Program-made: the position numbers and the translations under genes | Assembly (NCBI RefSeq): GCF_002097535.1 | Contig: NZ_CP020772.1 | Span: 868,001-932,000, forward strand | Direction: 5' to 3' | From: Halobacillus mangrovi | GTDB taxonomy: Bacteria; Bacillota; Bacilli; Bacillales; Halobacillaceae | Length of the DNA: 64,000 nucleotides | Part shown: in pieces, positions 20,178 through 28,460 of the stretch | Layout: every line of letters begins with the position of its first letter | Position numbering within the stretch: position 1 is the stretch's first letter | Notes under the pieces: model-generated | What the model was told of the DNA's origin: nothing | The model's database searches: none | What the model saw: only the letters and a program-made list of their open reading frames with translations

Positions 20178-20217
20178 AAAAATCCTGACGATGACTTACA
20201 TACGTCAGGATTTTTTT
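20178..20217 (+). terminator. Intrinsic terminator after the hut operon
   Basis: AAAAATCCTGACG and CGTCAGGATTTTT pair perfectly around a 12-base loop; further Ts follow. It lies 137 bases after the hutG stop. Confidence 0.85.
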
Positions 20218-20285
20218 ATGTCATGATAGAGGTACTAGATATGGAACCCCTGTCTGCTTCAGTTTGTTAACGGGAGTGAATCAGA

Positions 20286-20432
20286 ATGGTAGAATGGGTA
20301 GGAACCTGCAGCCGGTGCGGCCGTGGGATTTATTGCAGGGATGGCTTTCTTGATGGAGTGATTGAGGAAGATCAATCGTTAGTCTGTTTCAACTGTGATC
20401 AGAAGGAAAAAATATCTAGTTCAGATTCATAG
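20286..20432 (+). CDS. 48-residue protein with two CxxC pairs (zinc-ribbon-like)
   Basis: A small gene between the hut terminator and KtrD. GGGAG lies about 7 bases before the ATG. The product (MVEWVGTCSRCGRGIYCRDG, then FLDGVIEEDQSLVCFNCDQK and a polar tail) has CSRC and CFNC about 25 residues apart, a likely zinc ribbon, with an extra Cys between. The spacing and codon content look protein-like, but no known family was recognised. Similar tiny CxxC proteins are common in Bacillus and mostly uncharacterised. Confidence 0.55.
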   Translation: MVEWVGTCSRCGRGIYCRDGFLDGVIEEDQSLVCFNCDQKEKISSSDS

Positions 20433-20501
20433 GTTATAAAATTCTTATAATATGGGTATTCTATAACTATTAAGATATTCAAGGAAGCGGAGGTCATCAA
20501 A

Positions 20502-20615
20502 ATGTTTAAAGAAAATGATTTCTTAACAGGTTTGAGATGGTCCCTGATATTGAGTATTCCTTTATGGTGTTCGTTCTTTGGCTGGATTAAAATATTACAC
20601 AGAGTCATTAGTTAA
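20502..20615 (+). CDS. 37-residue single-pass membrane peptide
   Basis: A small gene with AGCGGAGG 9 bases before its ATG. The product starts MFKENDFLTGLRWSLILSIP, continues LWCSFFGWIKI and ends LHRVIS. One hydrophobic helix spans about residues 11-31. It resembles the 33-residue product at 12514-12615 in the F-x-x-G-x-x-W and SIPLW positions. Hairpin-family copy 2 follows within 40 bases and may be its terminator. The function is unknown. Confidence 0.6.
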   Translation: MFKENDFLTGLRWSLILSIPLWCSFFGWIKILHRVIS

Positions 20616-20655
20616 AACTCATATAAATGAAATCGCTTACAAGAAAAGACACTTA

Positions 20656-20706
20656 AAAACCCCCACTCGGGTCGTTCCAAAATCTGGATGACCTGAGGTG
20701 GGGGTT
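20656..20706. repeat. Hairpin family copy 2 (diverged left arm), convergent terminator
   Basis: The right arm (CTGGATGACCTGAGGTGGGGG) is standard. The left arm has changed to CCCCCACTCGGGTCGTTCC, yet most changes keep G-U pairing. A and T tracts flank both sides, so it can stop transcription from either direction, between the 37-residue gene and ktrD. Confidence 0.8.
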
Positions 20707-20717
20707 TTTTACATTTT

Positions 20718-22085
20718 TTATCCGATGATCATTTGTTCACGCGGGTAGCGGTAATTGTCGGTGATTACCCGGCCTCTTAAGATAAAGAGGAAGGAGAAAA
20801 TACCGATTCGCCCGACAAACATTAAGAAAATGATGATGATTTTTCCTGCTGTATGAAGGTCAGAGGTGATCCCCATCGAGAGCCCTGTCGTCCCGAACGC
20901 GGAGCAAGCTTCAAATATAATCTGTAAAAGTGTAAACTGCGGCTCGAAAACATTCAATAAAATAATGGCTCCGCCGGTGAGCATCATTGCTGTCGTAATG
21001 ACGATATACGAGCGGAAAATATCATCTTCATGAATTTCTCTCCGGAAGACTCGGACATGACTCTTCCCTCTGGCATAAGCCAGAATACTCAAGAGCATAA
21101 TCGCAAACGTCGTCGTCCGGATCCCTCCTCCAACACTGCTCGGGGAAGCACCGATAAACATGAGTATACAGATGACAAGCAGCGTAGGAGACGTGAACTC
21201 CGCAACGTCCATCGTAGCTAATCCCCCATTACGAGTGGTTACCGACTGGAAAAATGCATAGAAGAAGGATTCATGCCACGATTTATCACTAAAAAAGTGA
21301 GTCCGGTCGAATAAGTAAATAAGAATCGTGCCGATCACAACTAAGGCAGCAAACGTGATCGAGGTCAACTTTGTAAACAGTGAAAATGTAAAGAAATCTT
21401 CCTGTTTTTTGGTTAAATAATCTTTGACTTCAATTAAAACAGGGAAACCAATAGCCCCGAGCGTCAATAACAAGATATTAATGAACTGGACAAAATAATC
21501 GGTCTCAAACATGACGAGCGATGAGCCTGTGATATCAAACCCTGCATTCGTCGTAGCACTGACAGAAGCGAATGCTCCTTGAATGAACGCTTCACTGACA
21601 CTAGGGAAATACTGCGTAAAATAAATACCTAAAATAATGGCACCAATGATTTCGATGATGACGATGATAAGTAAGATCTGCCGGATCAGCTTAACCATAC
21701 CGGCAAAGGTCGAGCGGTTCTGGTCTGTTTTAATCAGTTGCCTTCGTTTAAGGCCGATTCTTTGCCCAAGCAAAAGCCAAATAAAGGTACCGAGGGTCAT
21801 TACACCAATTCCGCCGAACTGGAGAATGAACATCAAGACAAAATAACCAGCTGTATTAAAGGTTTCTGCTGTTGATGTAACCGTCAGTCCGGTTACACTA
21901 ATTGCACTTACAGCCGTGAATAAGCTATCAATGAAACTCAAGTGAACCCCTTTTCTATGCAAAAAAGGCATATTAATCAACAATGTTGAAATGAGCGCCG
22001 CTGACACATAGAACAATACGATGATCTGGAAAGGGGAAAGCCGATCAAAGAAGCGTTTCGCCTTGAAAGTGACGGACCGTGCCAT
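20718..22085 (-). CDS. ktrD: Ktr-type potassium uptake channel subunit (KtrD/KtrB, TrkH family)
   Basis: A membrane protein of 455 residues. It has four pore-loop repeats with filter segments: ISVTGLTVT, ATTNAGFD, VTTRNGGLATM and FGTTGLSMG, the KtrB/D pattern with one Gly per repeat in the filter. About eight to ten hydrophobic segments are visible. KtrB/KtrD imports K+ with Na+ dependence and needs a cytosolic KtrA/KtrC partner, which is not next to it, as for ktrD in B. subtilis. In a halophile this is a first-line response to osmotic upshift. The choice between KtrB and KtrD rests on the absence of an adjacent partner. Confidence 0.85.
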   Translation of the reverse strand: MARSVTFKAKRFFDRLSPFQIIVLFYVSAALISTLLINMPFLHRKGVHLSFIDSLFTAVSAISVTGLTVTSTAETFNTAGYFVLMFILQFGGIGVMTLGTFIWLLLGQRIGLKRRQLIKTDQNRSTFAGMVKLIRQILLIIVIIEIIGAIILGIYFTQYFPSVSEAFIQGAFASVSATTNAGFDITGSSLVMFETDYFVQFINILLLTLGAIGFPVLIEVKDYLTKKQEDFFTFSLFTKLTSITFAALVVIGTILIYLFDRTHFFSDKSWHESFFYAFFQSVTTRNGGLATMDVAEFTSPTLLVICILMFIGASPSSVGGGIRTTTFAIMLLSILAYARGKSHVRVFRREIHEDDIFRSYIVITTAMMLTGGAIILLNVFEPQFTLLQIIFEACSAFGTTGLSMGITSDLHTAGKIIIIFLMFVGRIGIFSFLFILRGRVITDNYRYPREQMIIG

Positions 22086-22203
22086 AATGAGTTCTCCTTA
22101 AAGTTAAAATTTCTGACAAAAAAGTCTTATGTATGAATTTTATAGCTATTGACGCAGCTTAGCAAGGAGCAAACAAAGGAGTCCATTATGCAATGGAAAA
22201 ACA

Positions 22204-22220
22204 TGGATGACCTGAGGTGA
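22204..22220. repeat. Hairpin family copy 3, right arm only
   Basis: TGGATGACCTGAGGTGA matches the right arm of the family. No left arm is found upstream (AATGGAAAAACA precedes it), so this is a decayed or half copy. It lies between ktrD and the LysR gene. Confidence 0.7.
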
Positions 22221-22310
22221 CAGAATATCCCAACTTTATCTCTTGCTTTGCTGTGTGCAGGTTTTCTATGATGGGGATAGAATTCATGGAGAGAGGCAGA
22301 GTGAGGAAGC

Positions 22311-23207
22311 TTGGATATCAGGCATTTACAATATTTCATCGAAGTATCTCGGTTCAACAGTTTTACGAGAGCGGCAGAACACTTATACATAAGTCAACCA
22401 ACCATCAGTAAAATGATCAAGAATCTAGAATCAGATCTTGGCGTAGAACTATTTGAAAGGTCACGTAAACAAATCACGTTAACGGATGCAGGGCGCGTCA
22501 TCCTAGCTCAAGCTCAAGTTATCAATAAAGCGTTCAACAACCTCCAGACTCAGCTGGATGACCTTCTTGGTTTGCAGAAAGGTCATATACGAATCGGTCT
22601 TCCTCCAATTATGGATGCAGAACAGTTCTTTCATATCCTAGGGGGCTTTCACAACCAGTATCCGAACATTACTTTCCAGCTCATCGAGAACGGAGCGAAA
22701 AAAATTGAAGAGAATATCCTTGCTGATGAGCTTGATGTCGGGATTACCGTTCTGCCCACAAAAGAAGACTTCGATTACTTTTTCTTATTACGAGAGGAGC
22801 TTAAAGTCGTCTTGCCGCCTTCTCACACTCTTTACGAAAGAGAGGAAATAAAACTAGAGGAGTTAAAGGAAGAATCCTTCATTATGTTTAACAAAGATTT
22901 CGTACTTAATGACAGGATTACGGGCGCATGTAAAGAAGCTGGATTTCTTCCTAAAGTCATTTCTAAGAGTTCCCAATGGGACTTTATTGGAAAAATGATC
23001 GCTTCGAACCTCGGCATTTCCATTCTGCCAACTAGCGTTTCCAAACTCCTCAAAGAAGATGTTAAGGCGGTCAAAGTCACCAATCCATCCGTAGAGTGGG
23101 AGCTTGCCATCATCTGGCCTAAGGAGCGATACCTCTCCTATGCCACAAAAGAATGGCTCACCTATACACAAACCCGGTTGACCGCAGACCCACAAAAGCC
23201 CAGCTGA
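22311..23207 (+). CDS. LysR family transcriptional regulator
   Basis: A protein of 298 residues. The N-terminal winged helix (residues 1-60, MDIRHLQYFIEVSRFNSFTR, AAEHLYISQPTISKMIKNLE) is typical of LysR proteins. An effector-binding domain follows from about 90 (HIRIGLPPIMDAEQFFHIL) with KVVLPPSHTLY. It most resembles the CidR/YwbI branch by eye. No divergent target gene is adjacent: the upstream neighbour is ktrD on the opposite strand across 225 bases. No effector can be named. Confidence 0.85.
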   Translation: MDIRHLQYFIEVSRFNSFTRAAEHLYISQPTISKMIKNLESDLGVELFERSRKQITLTDAGRVILAQAQVINKAFNNLQTQLDDLLGLQKGHIRIGLPPIMDAEQFFHILGGFHNQYPNITFQLIENGAKKIEENILADELDVGITVLPTKEDFDYFFLLREELKVVLPPSHTLYEREEIKLEELKEESFIMFNKDFVLNDRITGACKEAGFLPKVISKSSQWDFIGKMIASNLGISILPTSVSKLLKEDVKAVKVTNPSVEWELAIIWPKERYLSYATKEWLTYTQTRLTADPQKPS

Positions 23208-23224
23208 ATAATATAAATGGGAAT

Positions 23225-23273
23225 AATAACCACCTCAGGTCATCCAGTTTCTGGATGACCTGAGGTGGTTATT
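23225..23273. repeat. Hairpin family copy 4, after the LysR gene
   Basis: The 23-base arms, centred on CCTCAGGTCATCCAG and CTGGATGACCTGAGG, pair without mismatch around TTT. It begins 18 bases after the stop codon. The outer stem AATAACCA/TGGTTATT is specific to this copy. Confidence 0.92.
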
Positions 23274-23298
23274 TATTCCAAACTATGCCCGCCATGCA

Positions 23299-23320
23299 TC
23301 TATGTAACCATTTACATAGA
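23299..23320. promoter_or_regulatory. Palindrome TCTATGTAA-N4-TTACATAGA
   Basis: Perfect 9-base arms with the spacer CCAT. It lies 144 bases before the thioesterase gene and could be an operator; no regulator can be assigned. Confidence 0.45.
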
Positions 23321-23463
23321 TAATGTCTATGAAACACATGAGAAATCACTATTTCACTTTTCTAATAAAGGTCCTTAGACTGAATGTATCATCCCTTTTT
23401 GTAGAGACATGTCACTACGAATAAGCGCTTAGCGATGAATAGATACAGAAAGGAAGAGGACGT

Positions 23464-24021
23464 ATGAAAGCGAAAAGCCCTAAAGATAGTTTAGTCATCA
23501 ATACTGATCAAGTAATGATTAATGATCTGAATAATTACAACACCTTATTCGGCGGAGTCCTTATGAAAAAATTAGACAATAATGCAACGTTATCCGCAAG
23601 GCGTCACGCACGCGTAAAAGAATGTGTGACAGCCTCGACGGATTCGATCGATTTCTTGCATCCGATTCACCAGACTGATTCCGTATGTGTAGAATCCTTT
23701 GTTTCCTATACAGGCAAAAAATCGATGGAAATCTTCTGCAAAGTGATCGCAGAGGACATGATTACTGGAGAGCGCCGGATGGCAGCAACAGCTTTTCTAA
23801 CCTTTGTTGCTCTTGATGAAAACAAAAAACCAATCCAAGTACCAGATGTAGTACCTGAAACAGAAGAGGAGAAATTCCTTTATCAATCAGGGGAAGAGCG
23901 CGCGAAGACAAGACACATCAGAAGAGAACACAGCCGCGAGCTGACAAAGATCATTGGTCTCGAAAAGCCATGGGAAAAGGAGGAAGAGAATTATGTTGAA
24001 AACATTAGCCAGCTTGGGTGA
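23464..24021 (+). CDS. Acyl-CoA thioesterase (hotdog fold, YkhA/BACH type)
   Basis: A protein of 185 residues. The hotdog segment is NDLNNYNTLFGGVLMKKLDN with the catalytic Asn/Asp region, followed by ASTDSIDFLHPIHQTDSV and SYTGKKSMEIFCKV. These enzymes hydrolyse acyl-CoA to free acid and CoA in the cytoplasm. AGGAAGAGG lies before the ATG. A longer charged tail after about residue 150 is not seen in the paralogue at 50730. The last 29 bases overlap the next gene, so the two are coupled. Confidence 0.88.
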   Translation: MKAKSPKDSLVINTDQVMINDLNNYNTLFGGVLMKKLDNNATLSARRHARVKECVTASTDSIDFLHPIHQTDSVCVESFVSYTGKKSMEIFCKVIAEDMITGERRMAATAFLTFVALDENKKPIQVPDVVPETEEEKFLYQSGEERAKTRHIRREHSRELTKIIGLEKPWEKEEENYVENISQLG

Positions 24022-24367
24022 GTTAGAGTCTGCGAAAGAAGATTTTGAGAACCTGAAGCGAACACATCCAGCCGTATTCGAGCAGCTGCTTCATGTCGTC
24101 AGTCTGACACGCCAGCTTCAAATTAAATACGGTTATATGGGCTCACTAGTAATGAATGAAGATCTCAAACCCTATTACCCCGAGTACGTAAAGGAATCTA
24201 TTCTCTCCCTTTATCAAAGGGAAGTCGCAAAACTTAAAGATCATGAGGATATTCAAGTCGTACAGGAGCGGCTGAGAAAGCACAAAAATGTAGGTTATCC
24301 TAAATTATTTTTGCTTATTTTAGGAGCCAAACCAGAAATGCTGAAAGGCTCCACGATCTTCAAATGA
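23993..24367 (+). CDS. Uncharacterised 124-residue cytosolic protein
   Basis: The start is ATG at 23993, 9 bases after AAAAGGAGG, inside the end of the thioesterase gene. The product is highly charged and helical: MLKTLASLGELESAKEDFEN, then HVVSLTRQLQIKYGYMGSLV near the middle, and a basic C-terminus. No domain, signal peptide or membrane segment was recognised. The overlap suggests a role linked to the acyl-CoA thioesterase, but none can be named. Confidence 0.7.
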   Translation: MLKTLASLGELESAKEDFENLKRTHPAVFEQLLHVVSLTRQLQIKYGYMGSLVMNEDLKPYYPEYVKESILSLYQREVAKLKDHEDIQVVQERLRKHKNVGYPKLFLLILGAKPEMLKGSTIFK

Positions 24368-24453
24368 TACTGGAAAAATAAGAGACCAAACCCCAGTAAT
24401 GGCAACGGTTTTAGCCAAAATGTAAAAATTATATTTCAAGTGAGTTTTATGGA

Positions 24454-24482
24454 TTGACGCAAAAAATAATCGCTAATAAAAT
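24454..24482 (+). promoter_or_regulatory. Sigma-A promoter next to a terminator
   Basis: TTGACG (24454-24459) and TAAAAT (24477-24482) are 17 bases apart. The expected start site, near 24489, falls inside the left arm of the hairpin at 24481-24524. Confidence 0.6.
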
Positions 24483-24530
24483 GTGGTCACGAATTTTGAG
24501 CCAGAGGCTCTGTCGTGACCACATTTTTTA
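24481..24530 (+). terminator. Intrinsic terminator overlapping a promoter
   Basis: ATGTGGTCACGA and TCGTGACCACAT pair perfectly and TTTTTTAT follows. It should stop read-through from the upstream genes. RNA started at the overlapping promoter would lack most of the left arm. Confidence 0.8.
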
Positions 24531-24551
24531 TGGAGAAGGGAGGAGTTCGTC

Positions 24552-25193
24552 ATGCTTTATCGCTCATTGGTTTACCTGATTGGCATGTTCATCAACTTTT
24601 TCGGAGTTGCCCTGCTGATCAATGCCACCCTAGGAGCCGGGTTTTGGACTTCATTTTTCATCGGAGTGTCCGATCATCTCGGGTACACGGTCGGTTTTTG
24701 GTACGGAGCGTTCCAGTTGCTTATTATCTTCATCAACGCAAAACTGATGAAACAGCTTCCTGAAGTGAGAGCTGTCGTTCCCGTCGTATTGGAAAGTTTA
24801 ATTTTGGACTTTTGGCTGGAAATTGTTTTTGGGAATGTTGATCTATCTACCGCTCCTTATCTCGTTCAAGTTTTAACGTTATTGACAGGGGTAGCCGTGA
24901 TTGGTCTGGGAGTAGCGATCTATATTCTTCCTCAATTCCCGCGTGCTCCGGTTGACCAGTTATTCCTTGCCGTCAGTCACCGTTTTAACTTGAGTATCCA
25001 GGCAGGTCAAACGCTTGTAGCGGTAATCATGACTTCTCTAGCCCTTGCCATAGGTGGACCTGTTGGACTAGGAACGTTAGCTCCAATGCTTTTCCTTGGC
25101 CCCGTGATCCAGCTTTGCTATACGAGAGCCTATCCGCTCTATTATAGAATTCACCCGCAAGGAGAAAAAGTTTATCAAGAAAGTTATCAGTAA
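24552..25193 (+). CDS. YczE/YitT-like integral membrane protein
   Basis: A protein of 213 residues with about five hydrophobic segments, starting MLYRSLVYLIGMFINFFGVA. The sequence LINATLGAGFWTSFFIGVSD resembles the conserved first loop of the YczE/YyaS/YitT group (small-molecule membrane proteins of unknown function). A short basic cytosolic tail follows the last helix. GGGAGGAG lies 7 bases before the ATG. The gene stands alone between two terminators. Confidence 0.75.
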   Translation: MLYRSLVYLIGMFINFFGVALLINATLGAGFWTSFFIGVSDHLGYTVGFWYGAFQLLIIFINAKLMKQLPEVRAVVPVVLESLILDFWLEIVFGNVDLSTAPYLVQVLTLLTGVAVIGLGVAIYILPQFPRAPVDQLFLAVSHRFNLSIQAGQTLVAVIMTSLALAIGGPVGLGTLAPMLFLGPVIQLCYTRAYPLYYRIHPQGEKVYQESYQ

Positions 25194-25224
25194 AGGTTCT
25201 CTTACACAAGAGAGCCTTTTACTT
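25192..25224 (+). terminator. Intrinsic terminator overlapping the stop codon
   Basis: AAAGGTTCTCTT and AAGAGAGCCTTT pair with one G-T pair around TACAC (approximately); TTTACTTT follows. Confidence 0.8.
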
Positions 25225-25367
25225 TATAAAGAGTGCCAGAGGGGAGAATACCTTTCCATCTAGTCCTCATAAGGCTTCAAGAAAAGACTATTAAATCATA
25301 AAAAAATATGGTAGAGTTACCTAAATGGAAGGATTAGGCACTTGAAAAGGAGAAGATTGAGAGTCTT

Positions 25368-25778
25368 ATGAAAGAAGTGATTTTGTTATTAGCTGAACTC
25401 GTGAATGTTTGGCATGATGTGCTGATTGATGTAACAAGCCTGATGGGATGGAACCTTACAGATAAGGACCTCCATTTTTGGGTAATTGGCATTCTTGGAC
25501 TCATTGGATTATTTTTCGTAGATATTTTATTTCACTACTTAGCAAAATTGAGCATTACAGCTATCTCGTTTCTATTTTCATTTACTTTAATGCTCGTATT
25601 CGTTTTCGCCGTTGAAATTCAGCAAAAGATTACAGGAAGAGGGAATATGGAATTTGCAGATGCTGCAATCAGTATTCTCGGTTTTCTAGCCTTTTGCTCC
25701 GTCTATATAATGATTCGCGCCACTGTATATTGGGTAAAAAGAATACAACAAAGTCGCACAGAAAACACATCAGCTTAA
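25368..25778 (+). CDS. Uncharacterised membrane protein, 136 residues
   Basis: Three or four hydrophobic segments are visible: about 37-53 (FWVIGILGLIGLFFVDILF), 60-82 and 100-122. A polar tail with KRIQQSRTENTSA follows. No family was recognised. The start follows AAAGGAGAAGATTGAG, a fair ribosome site. The coding end overlaps its terminator. The neighbouring antiporter gene begins shortly after that terminator and so is probably separate. Confidence 0.7.
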   Translation: MKEVILLLAELVNVWHDVLIDVTSLMGWNLTDKDLHFWVIGILGLIGLFFVDILFHYLAKLSITAISFLFSFTLMLVFVFAVEIQQKITGRGNMEFADAAISILGFLAFCSVYIMIRATVYWVKRIQQSRTENTSA

Positions 25779-25796
25779 ATTGATGTGTTTTTTCTT
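25762..25796 (+). terminator. Intrinsic terminator overlapping the end of the membrane protein gene
   Basis: AAACACATCA and TGATGTGTTT pair around GCTTAAAT; TTTTTCTTT follows. The left arm is still coding. Confidence 0.75.
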
Positions 25797-25815
25797 TATG
25801 AAAGGACTGGATGAA

Positions 25816-27003
25816 ATGACGATCTCTCAGGTGATTCTCTTACTTTTCATCGGCTTCACCGTCTTTACGCTAGATAAAAAACAAAAGAATATCCCTGTTC
25901 CGACCGTTCTGTTCCTGCTCGGGATCGGCCTTTCTTTCATTCCCTATTTTCAAACGATAGAAGTGACGAAAGAAGTGCTTTATGACATATTCCTGCCTGC
26001 TTTATTGTTTGTTTCAGCATACCGATTTTCACCCGATGCGCTTAGGGCACATGCGGGAATCATTGCTGCGTTGAGTACGGTTGGGCTTGTATTAACAGCT
26101 GTGCTGCTAGGGTTCTTTGCTTTTGTTGTATTAGGTTCTGTGCTTTCTCTAACCCTTATAGGGGCCTTATTAATCGCATCCATACTTACGCCCACTGATC
26201 CAGTTTCAGTCGTATCGATATTGAAGTCCGCCTCTGACGACGAAAAAGTAGCAGATGTGGTCGATGGAGAATCGATGATCAATGATGGGACAAGTGTCGT
26301 ATTATTCACCGTTTTGCTCGGTGTCTATACACAAGAGCATTCTTTTGAATTTCTGCCATTCATTGGCGAGTTTCTCTATGTTTCCTTAGGAGGAGCACTT
26401 CTTGGGATTTTATTTGGTTGGGGAGTCAGCAAAGCTGTCCACGTTACCCACCATAAGGAATTTCAGGTGATGTTGAGTATTGTGCTCGCATATGGAATTT
26501 TTCACATCGCTGAACACCTGGGCGTATCAGGGGTCTTATCGACCGTAGCGGCCGGTATCATGCTATCATGGGAATTCAACCATACGAACAAAGAAGATCA
26601 TTATCGAGAGTCGCTGGCCGGTTTTTGGGATGTGGTCGAGCCAACCTTGTTATCCATCCTATTCTTAATCATGGGAATTGAGATGACCGACCATCTTTCT
26701 GTGGGGCTTTGGGGATGGATTGTTCTATTGTTTGTCGCCTCACTTATCATCCGTTTCATCGTTATTTCTGGGATGGTGCAATTCTTTCCATTTTGGAGAA
26801 ATGCTCTAGGCTGGAAGTCCGCCACACTCGTCACGTGGTCAGGCATCAGAGGCACGATGTCTGTTGTCCTCCTCTTGAGCCTTGAAGCTGAAACATCAGG
26901 CAGCGCAGACACACTGCTTGCTTTGTGCTTTGGTGTCGTTTTTCTATCGCTTGTTATTCAAAGCTTAGGCATTTATCCATTGTCCCAGCGGTTAAAGAGT
27001 TAA
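25816..27003 (+). CDS. CPA1-family Na+(K+)/H+ antiporter
   Basis: A protein of 395 residues from the ATG at 25816, 9 bases after AAAGGA; earlier in-frame ATGs lie in the terminator and lack a ribosome site. It has about 12 hydrophobic segments. The family marks are LLIASILTPTDPVSVVSILK and DGESMINDGTSVVLF, in which the Asp residues form the ion site. GIRGTMSVVLLLSL near the C-terminus is also typical. Such antiporters remove Na+ and control internal pH, an expected need in a halophile. There is no long cytosolic regulatory tail. Confidence 0.9.
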   Translation: MTISQVILLLFIGFTVFTLDKKQKNIPVPTVLFLLGIGLSFIPYFQTIEVTKEVLYDIFLPALLFVSAYRFSPDALRAHAGIIAALSTVGLVLTAVLLGFFAFVVLGSVLSLTLIGALLIASILTPTDPVSVVSILKSASDDEKVADVVDGESMINDGTSVVLFTVLLGVYTQEHSFEFLPFIGEFLYVSLGGALLGILFGWGVSKAVHVTHHKEFQVMLSIVLAYGIFHIAEHLGVSGVLSTVAAGIMLSWEFNHTNKEDHYRESLAGFWDVVEPTLLSILFLIMGIEMTDHLSVGLWGWIVLLFVASLIIRFIVISGMVQFFPFWRNALGWKSATLVTWSGIRGTMSVVLLLSLEAETSGSADTLLALCFGVVFLSLVIQSLGIYPLSQRLKS

Positions 27004-27071
27004 ACTCAGATTATACGTAAAAACAAGCTTCCTATTTTTGGGGATACAGTTGCGAGATTTTTGTTTGAATG

Positions 27072-27194
27072 ATGGTGGATGGGAAAACGGCTCGCTTTCC
27101 GTGGGCATGTGCTGAGTCTCCTCAGACTTCGTCTTGCGGGGTCTCACCTATCAGGTTTCTCCCACAGGAGTCTCACCGTTTTCCCATCCACCAT
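27072..27194 (-). repeat. 120-bp dispersed palindromic repeat, copy 2 (inverted)
   Basis: Read on the minus strand, it shows GAGACTCCTGTGGGAG, GGTGAGACCCCGC, GAGGAGACTCAGC and GCCCACGGAAAGCGAG in the same order as copy 1. The outer 19-base arms ATGGTGGATGGGAAAACGG and CCGTTTTCCCATCCACCAT are exact complements but are not the sequence of the arms of copies 1 and 3. The rest of the gap 27004-27377 holds no gene. Confidence 0.88.
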
Positions 27195-27337
27195 ACGATA
27201 TATAGTTGATCGAAACGACCTTCTCTAAACGCTCCTAAACTCCCACAAACATCTTGAAATCAAGTCTTCTAGAATGCTGAAAATCTTGAATATAGACAAA
27301 CCCATCTTATTTTTTAAAAAGGAATCAACAAATCATC

Positions 27338-27372
27338 AAAAAAAGCTGTCCTGAAAACCAGGACAGCTTTTC
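27338..27372 (-). terminator. Intrinsic terminator of the LCP gene
   Basis: AAAGCTGTCCT and AGGACAGCTTT pair around GAAAACC; on the minus strand a run of seven Ts follows the stem. Confidence 0.9.
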
Positions 27373-27377
27373 CATTC

Positions 27378-28316
27378 CTATTGTTTCGATCCAAAATTCA
27401 CAATCATATCATGCGTTTTCTGAATCTCTTCCTCAGACATAATCATCAAATACATCCCATTAGACATTGTACCCTGCCCACTCATCTGGTAGGTGGAAAT
27501 ATCTTTTCTAGCACTCCTGTAGTTCGTAGCCAGCCGTCTCATATCAGCAAATTGCATATTTGTGCTTACATTGTCCCCAAGCACCGTCATCACTTCATCC
27601 ACTTTGTTCATGATATTGAGACTGGCCCCTTTATCAATGATACCTTGAATTACCTGGCGTTGACGCTCATTACGGCCCAGATCACCATTTGGGTCATTTT
27701 TACGCATACGCACATACGCGAGCGCTTCACGGCCATTCAATTCGAGTTGGCCTTCTTTGAAATCGAATCCACCGGAACTAAAAGCACGCTCATTTTGTAC
27801 GGTAATCCCATTAACAGCATCCACTAACTGCGACAGCCCTTCCATGTTAACCCGTACGTAATAGTCAAGGTCGATATCAAGGAAGTTTTCAACGGTATTA
27901 GCCGCCATATCGCTGCCTCCGTAAGCGTAAGCATGGTTAATTCTCGTTACGCGACCGTCTCCAGCGATTTCAGCTCTCGTATCACGCGGAATGCTGACCA
28001 TTTGCATCTGATCGTTGTTAGGGTCAAGGGTCATAACAATCATTGTGTCGGAGCGGCCGACATCATTTTCACGTTCATCCACACCCAGGAGCAAGATGTT
28101 AATAGGCTCTTTGTTATCTACTTTTTCTTTTGTTTCATCTGTATCTATCGAGGAAACGTCCTCATGTAAATCTTGGTTGACGGTTGTTCTGACATTATTA
28201 TATACGGAGAAAAGATAAAAGCCTCCGATTACAAGTATGATAGCAATTACGAAAAGGAGAATTTTCCAACGTCTTTTTTTACGTTTCTTTTTCTTCTTGA
28301 TTGCTCTGCGACTCAT
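27378..28316 (-). CDS. LytR-CpsA-Psr (LCP) family wall polymer transferase
   Basis: A protein of 312 residues from the ATG at 28316, preceded by AGAGGTGGGGG; the ATG at 28334 has no ribosome site. A very basic start (SRRAIKKKKKRKKRR) leads into one membrane helix at about 17-39. The extracellular LCP domain shows NILLLGVDERENDVGRSDTM, MVSIPRDT, INHAYAYGG and GREALAYVRMRKNDPNGDLG, with the Arg and Asp residues that bind the polyprenyl pyrophosphate. LCP enzymes attach teichoic acids or other anionic glycopolymers to peptidoglycan. It is divergent from the ROK kinase gene. Confidence 0.92.
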   Translation of the reverse strand: MSRRAIKKKKKRKKRRWKILLFVIAIILVIGGFYLFSVYNNVRTTVNQDLHEDVSSIDTDETKEKVDNKEPINILLLGVDERENDVGRSDTMIVMTLDPNNDQMQMVSIPRDTRAEIAGDGRVTRINHAYAYGGSDMAANTVENFLDIDLDYYVRVNMEGLSQLVDAVNGITVQNERAFSSGGFDFKEGQLELNGREALAYVRMRKNDPNGDLGRNERQRQVIQGIIDKGASLNIMNKVDEVMTVLGDNVSTNMQFADMRRLATNYRSARKDISTYQMSGQGTMSNGMYLMIMSEEEIQKTHDMIVNFGSKQ

Positions 28317-28460
28317 ACCCCCACCTCTTTTCATAGAAAGTTACTCCTCTATTATACGTTTTTTGTAGATTCCTGTAAAAATAACTTTCAGACATTTATG
28401 ATAAAAGGAGAAGGGGTAAAAGATTTATATAAGGGATTTTATAAAAAGGAGAGGTTGAGC

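Noticed and set aside
28173..28460. Long N-terminal extension of the ROK kinase frame
   Set aside because: The ROK fold begins at the ATG at 28461, which has a strong ribosome site. The upstream frame is antisense to the LCP gene and is AT-rich in nature.
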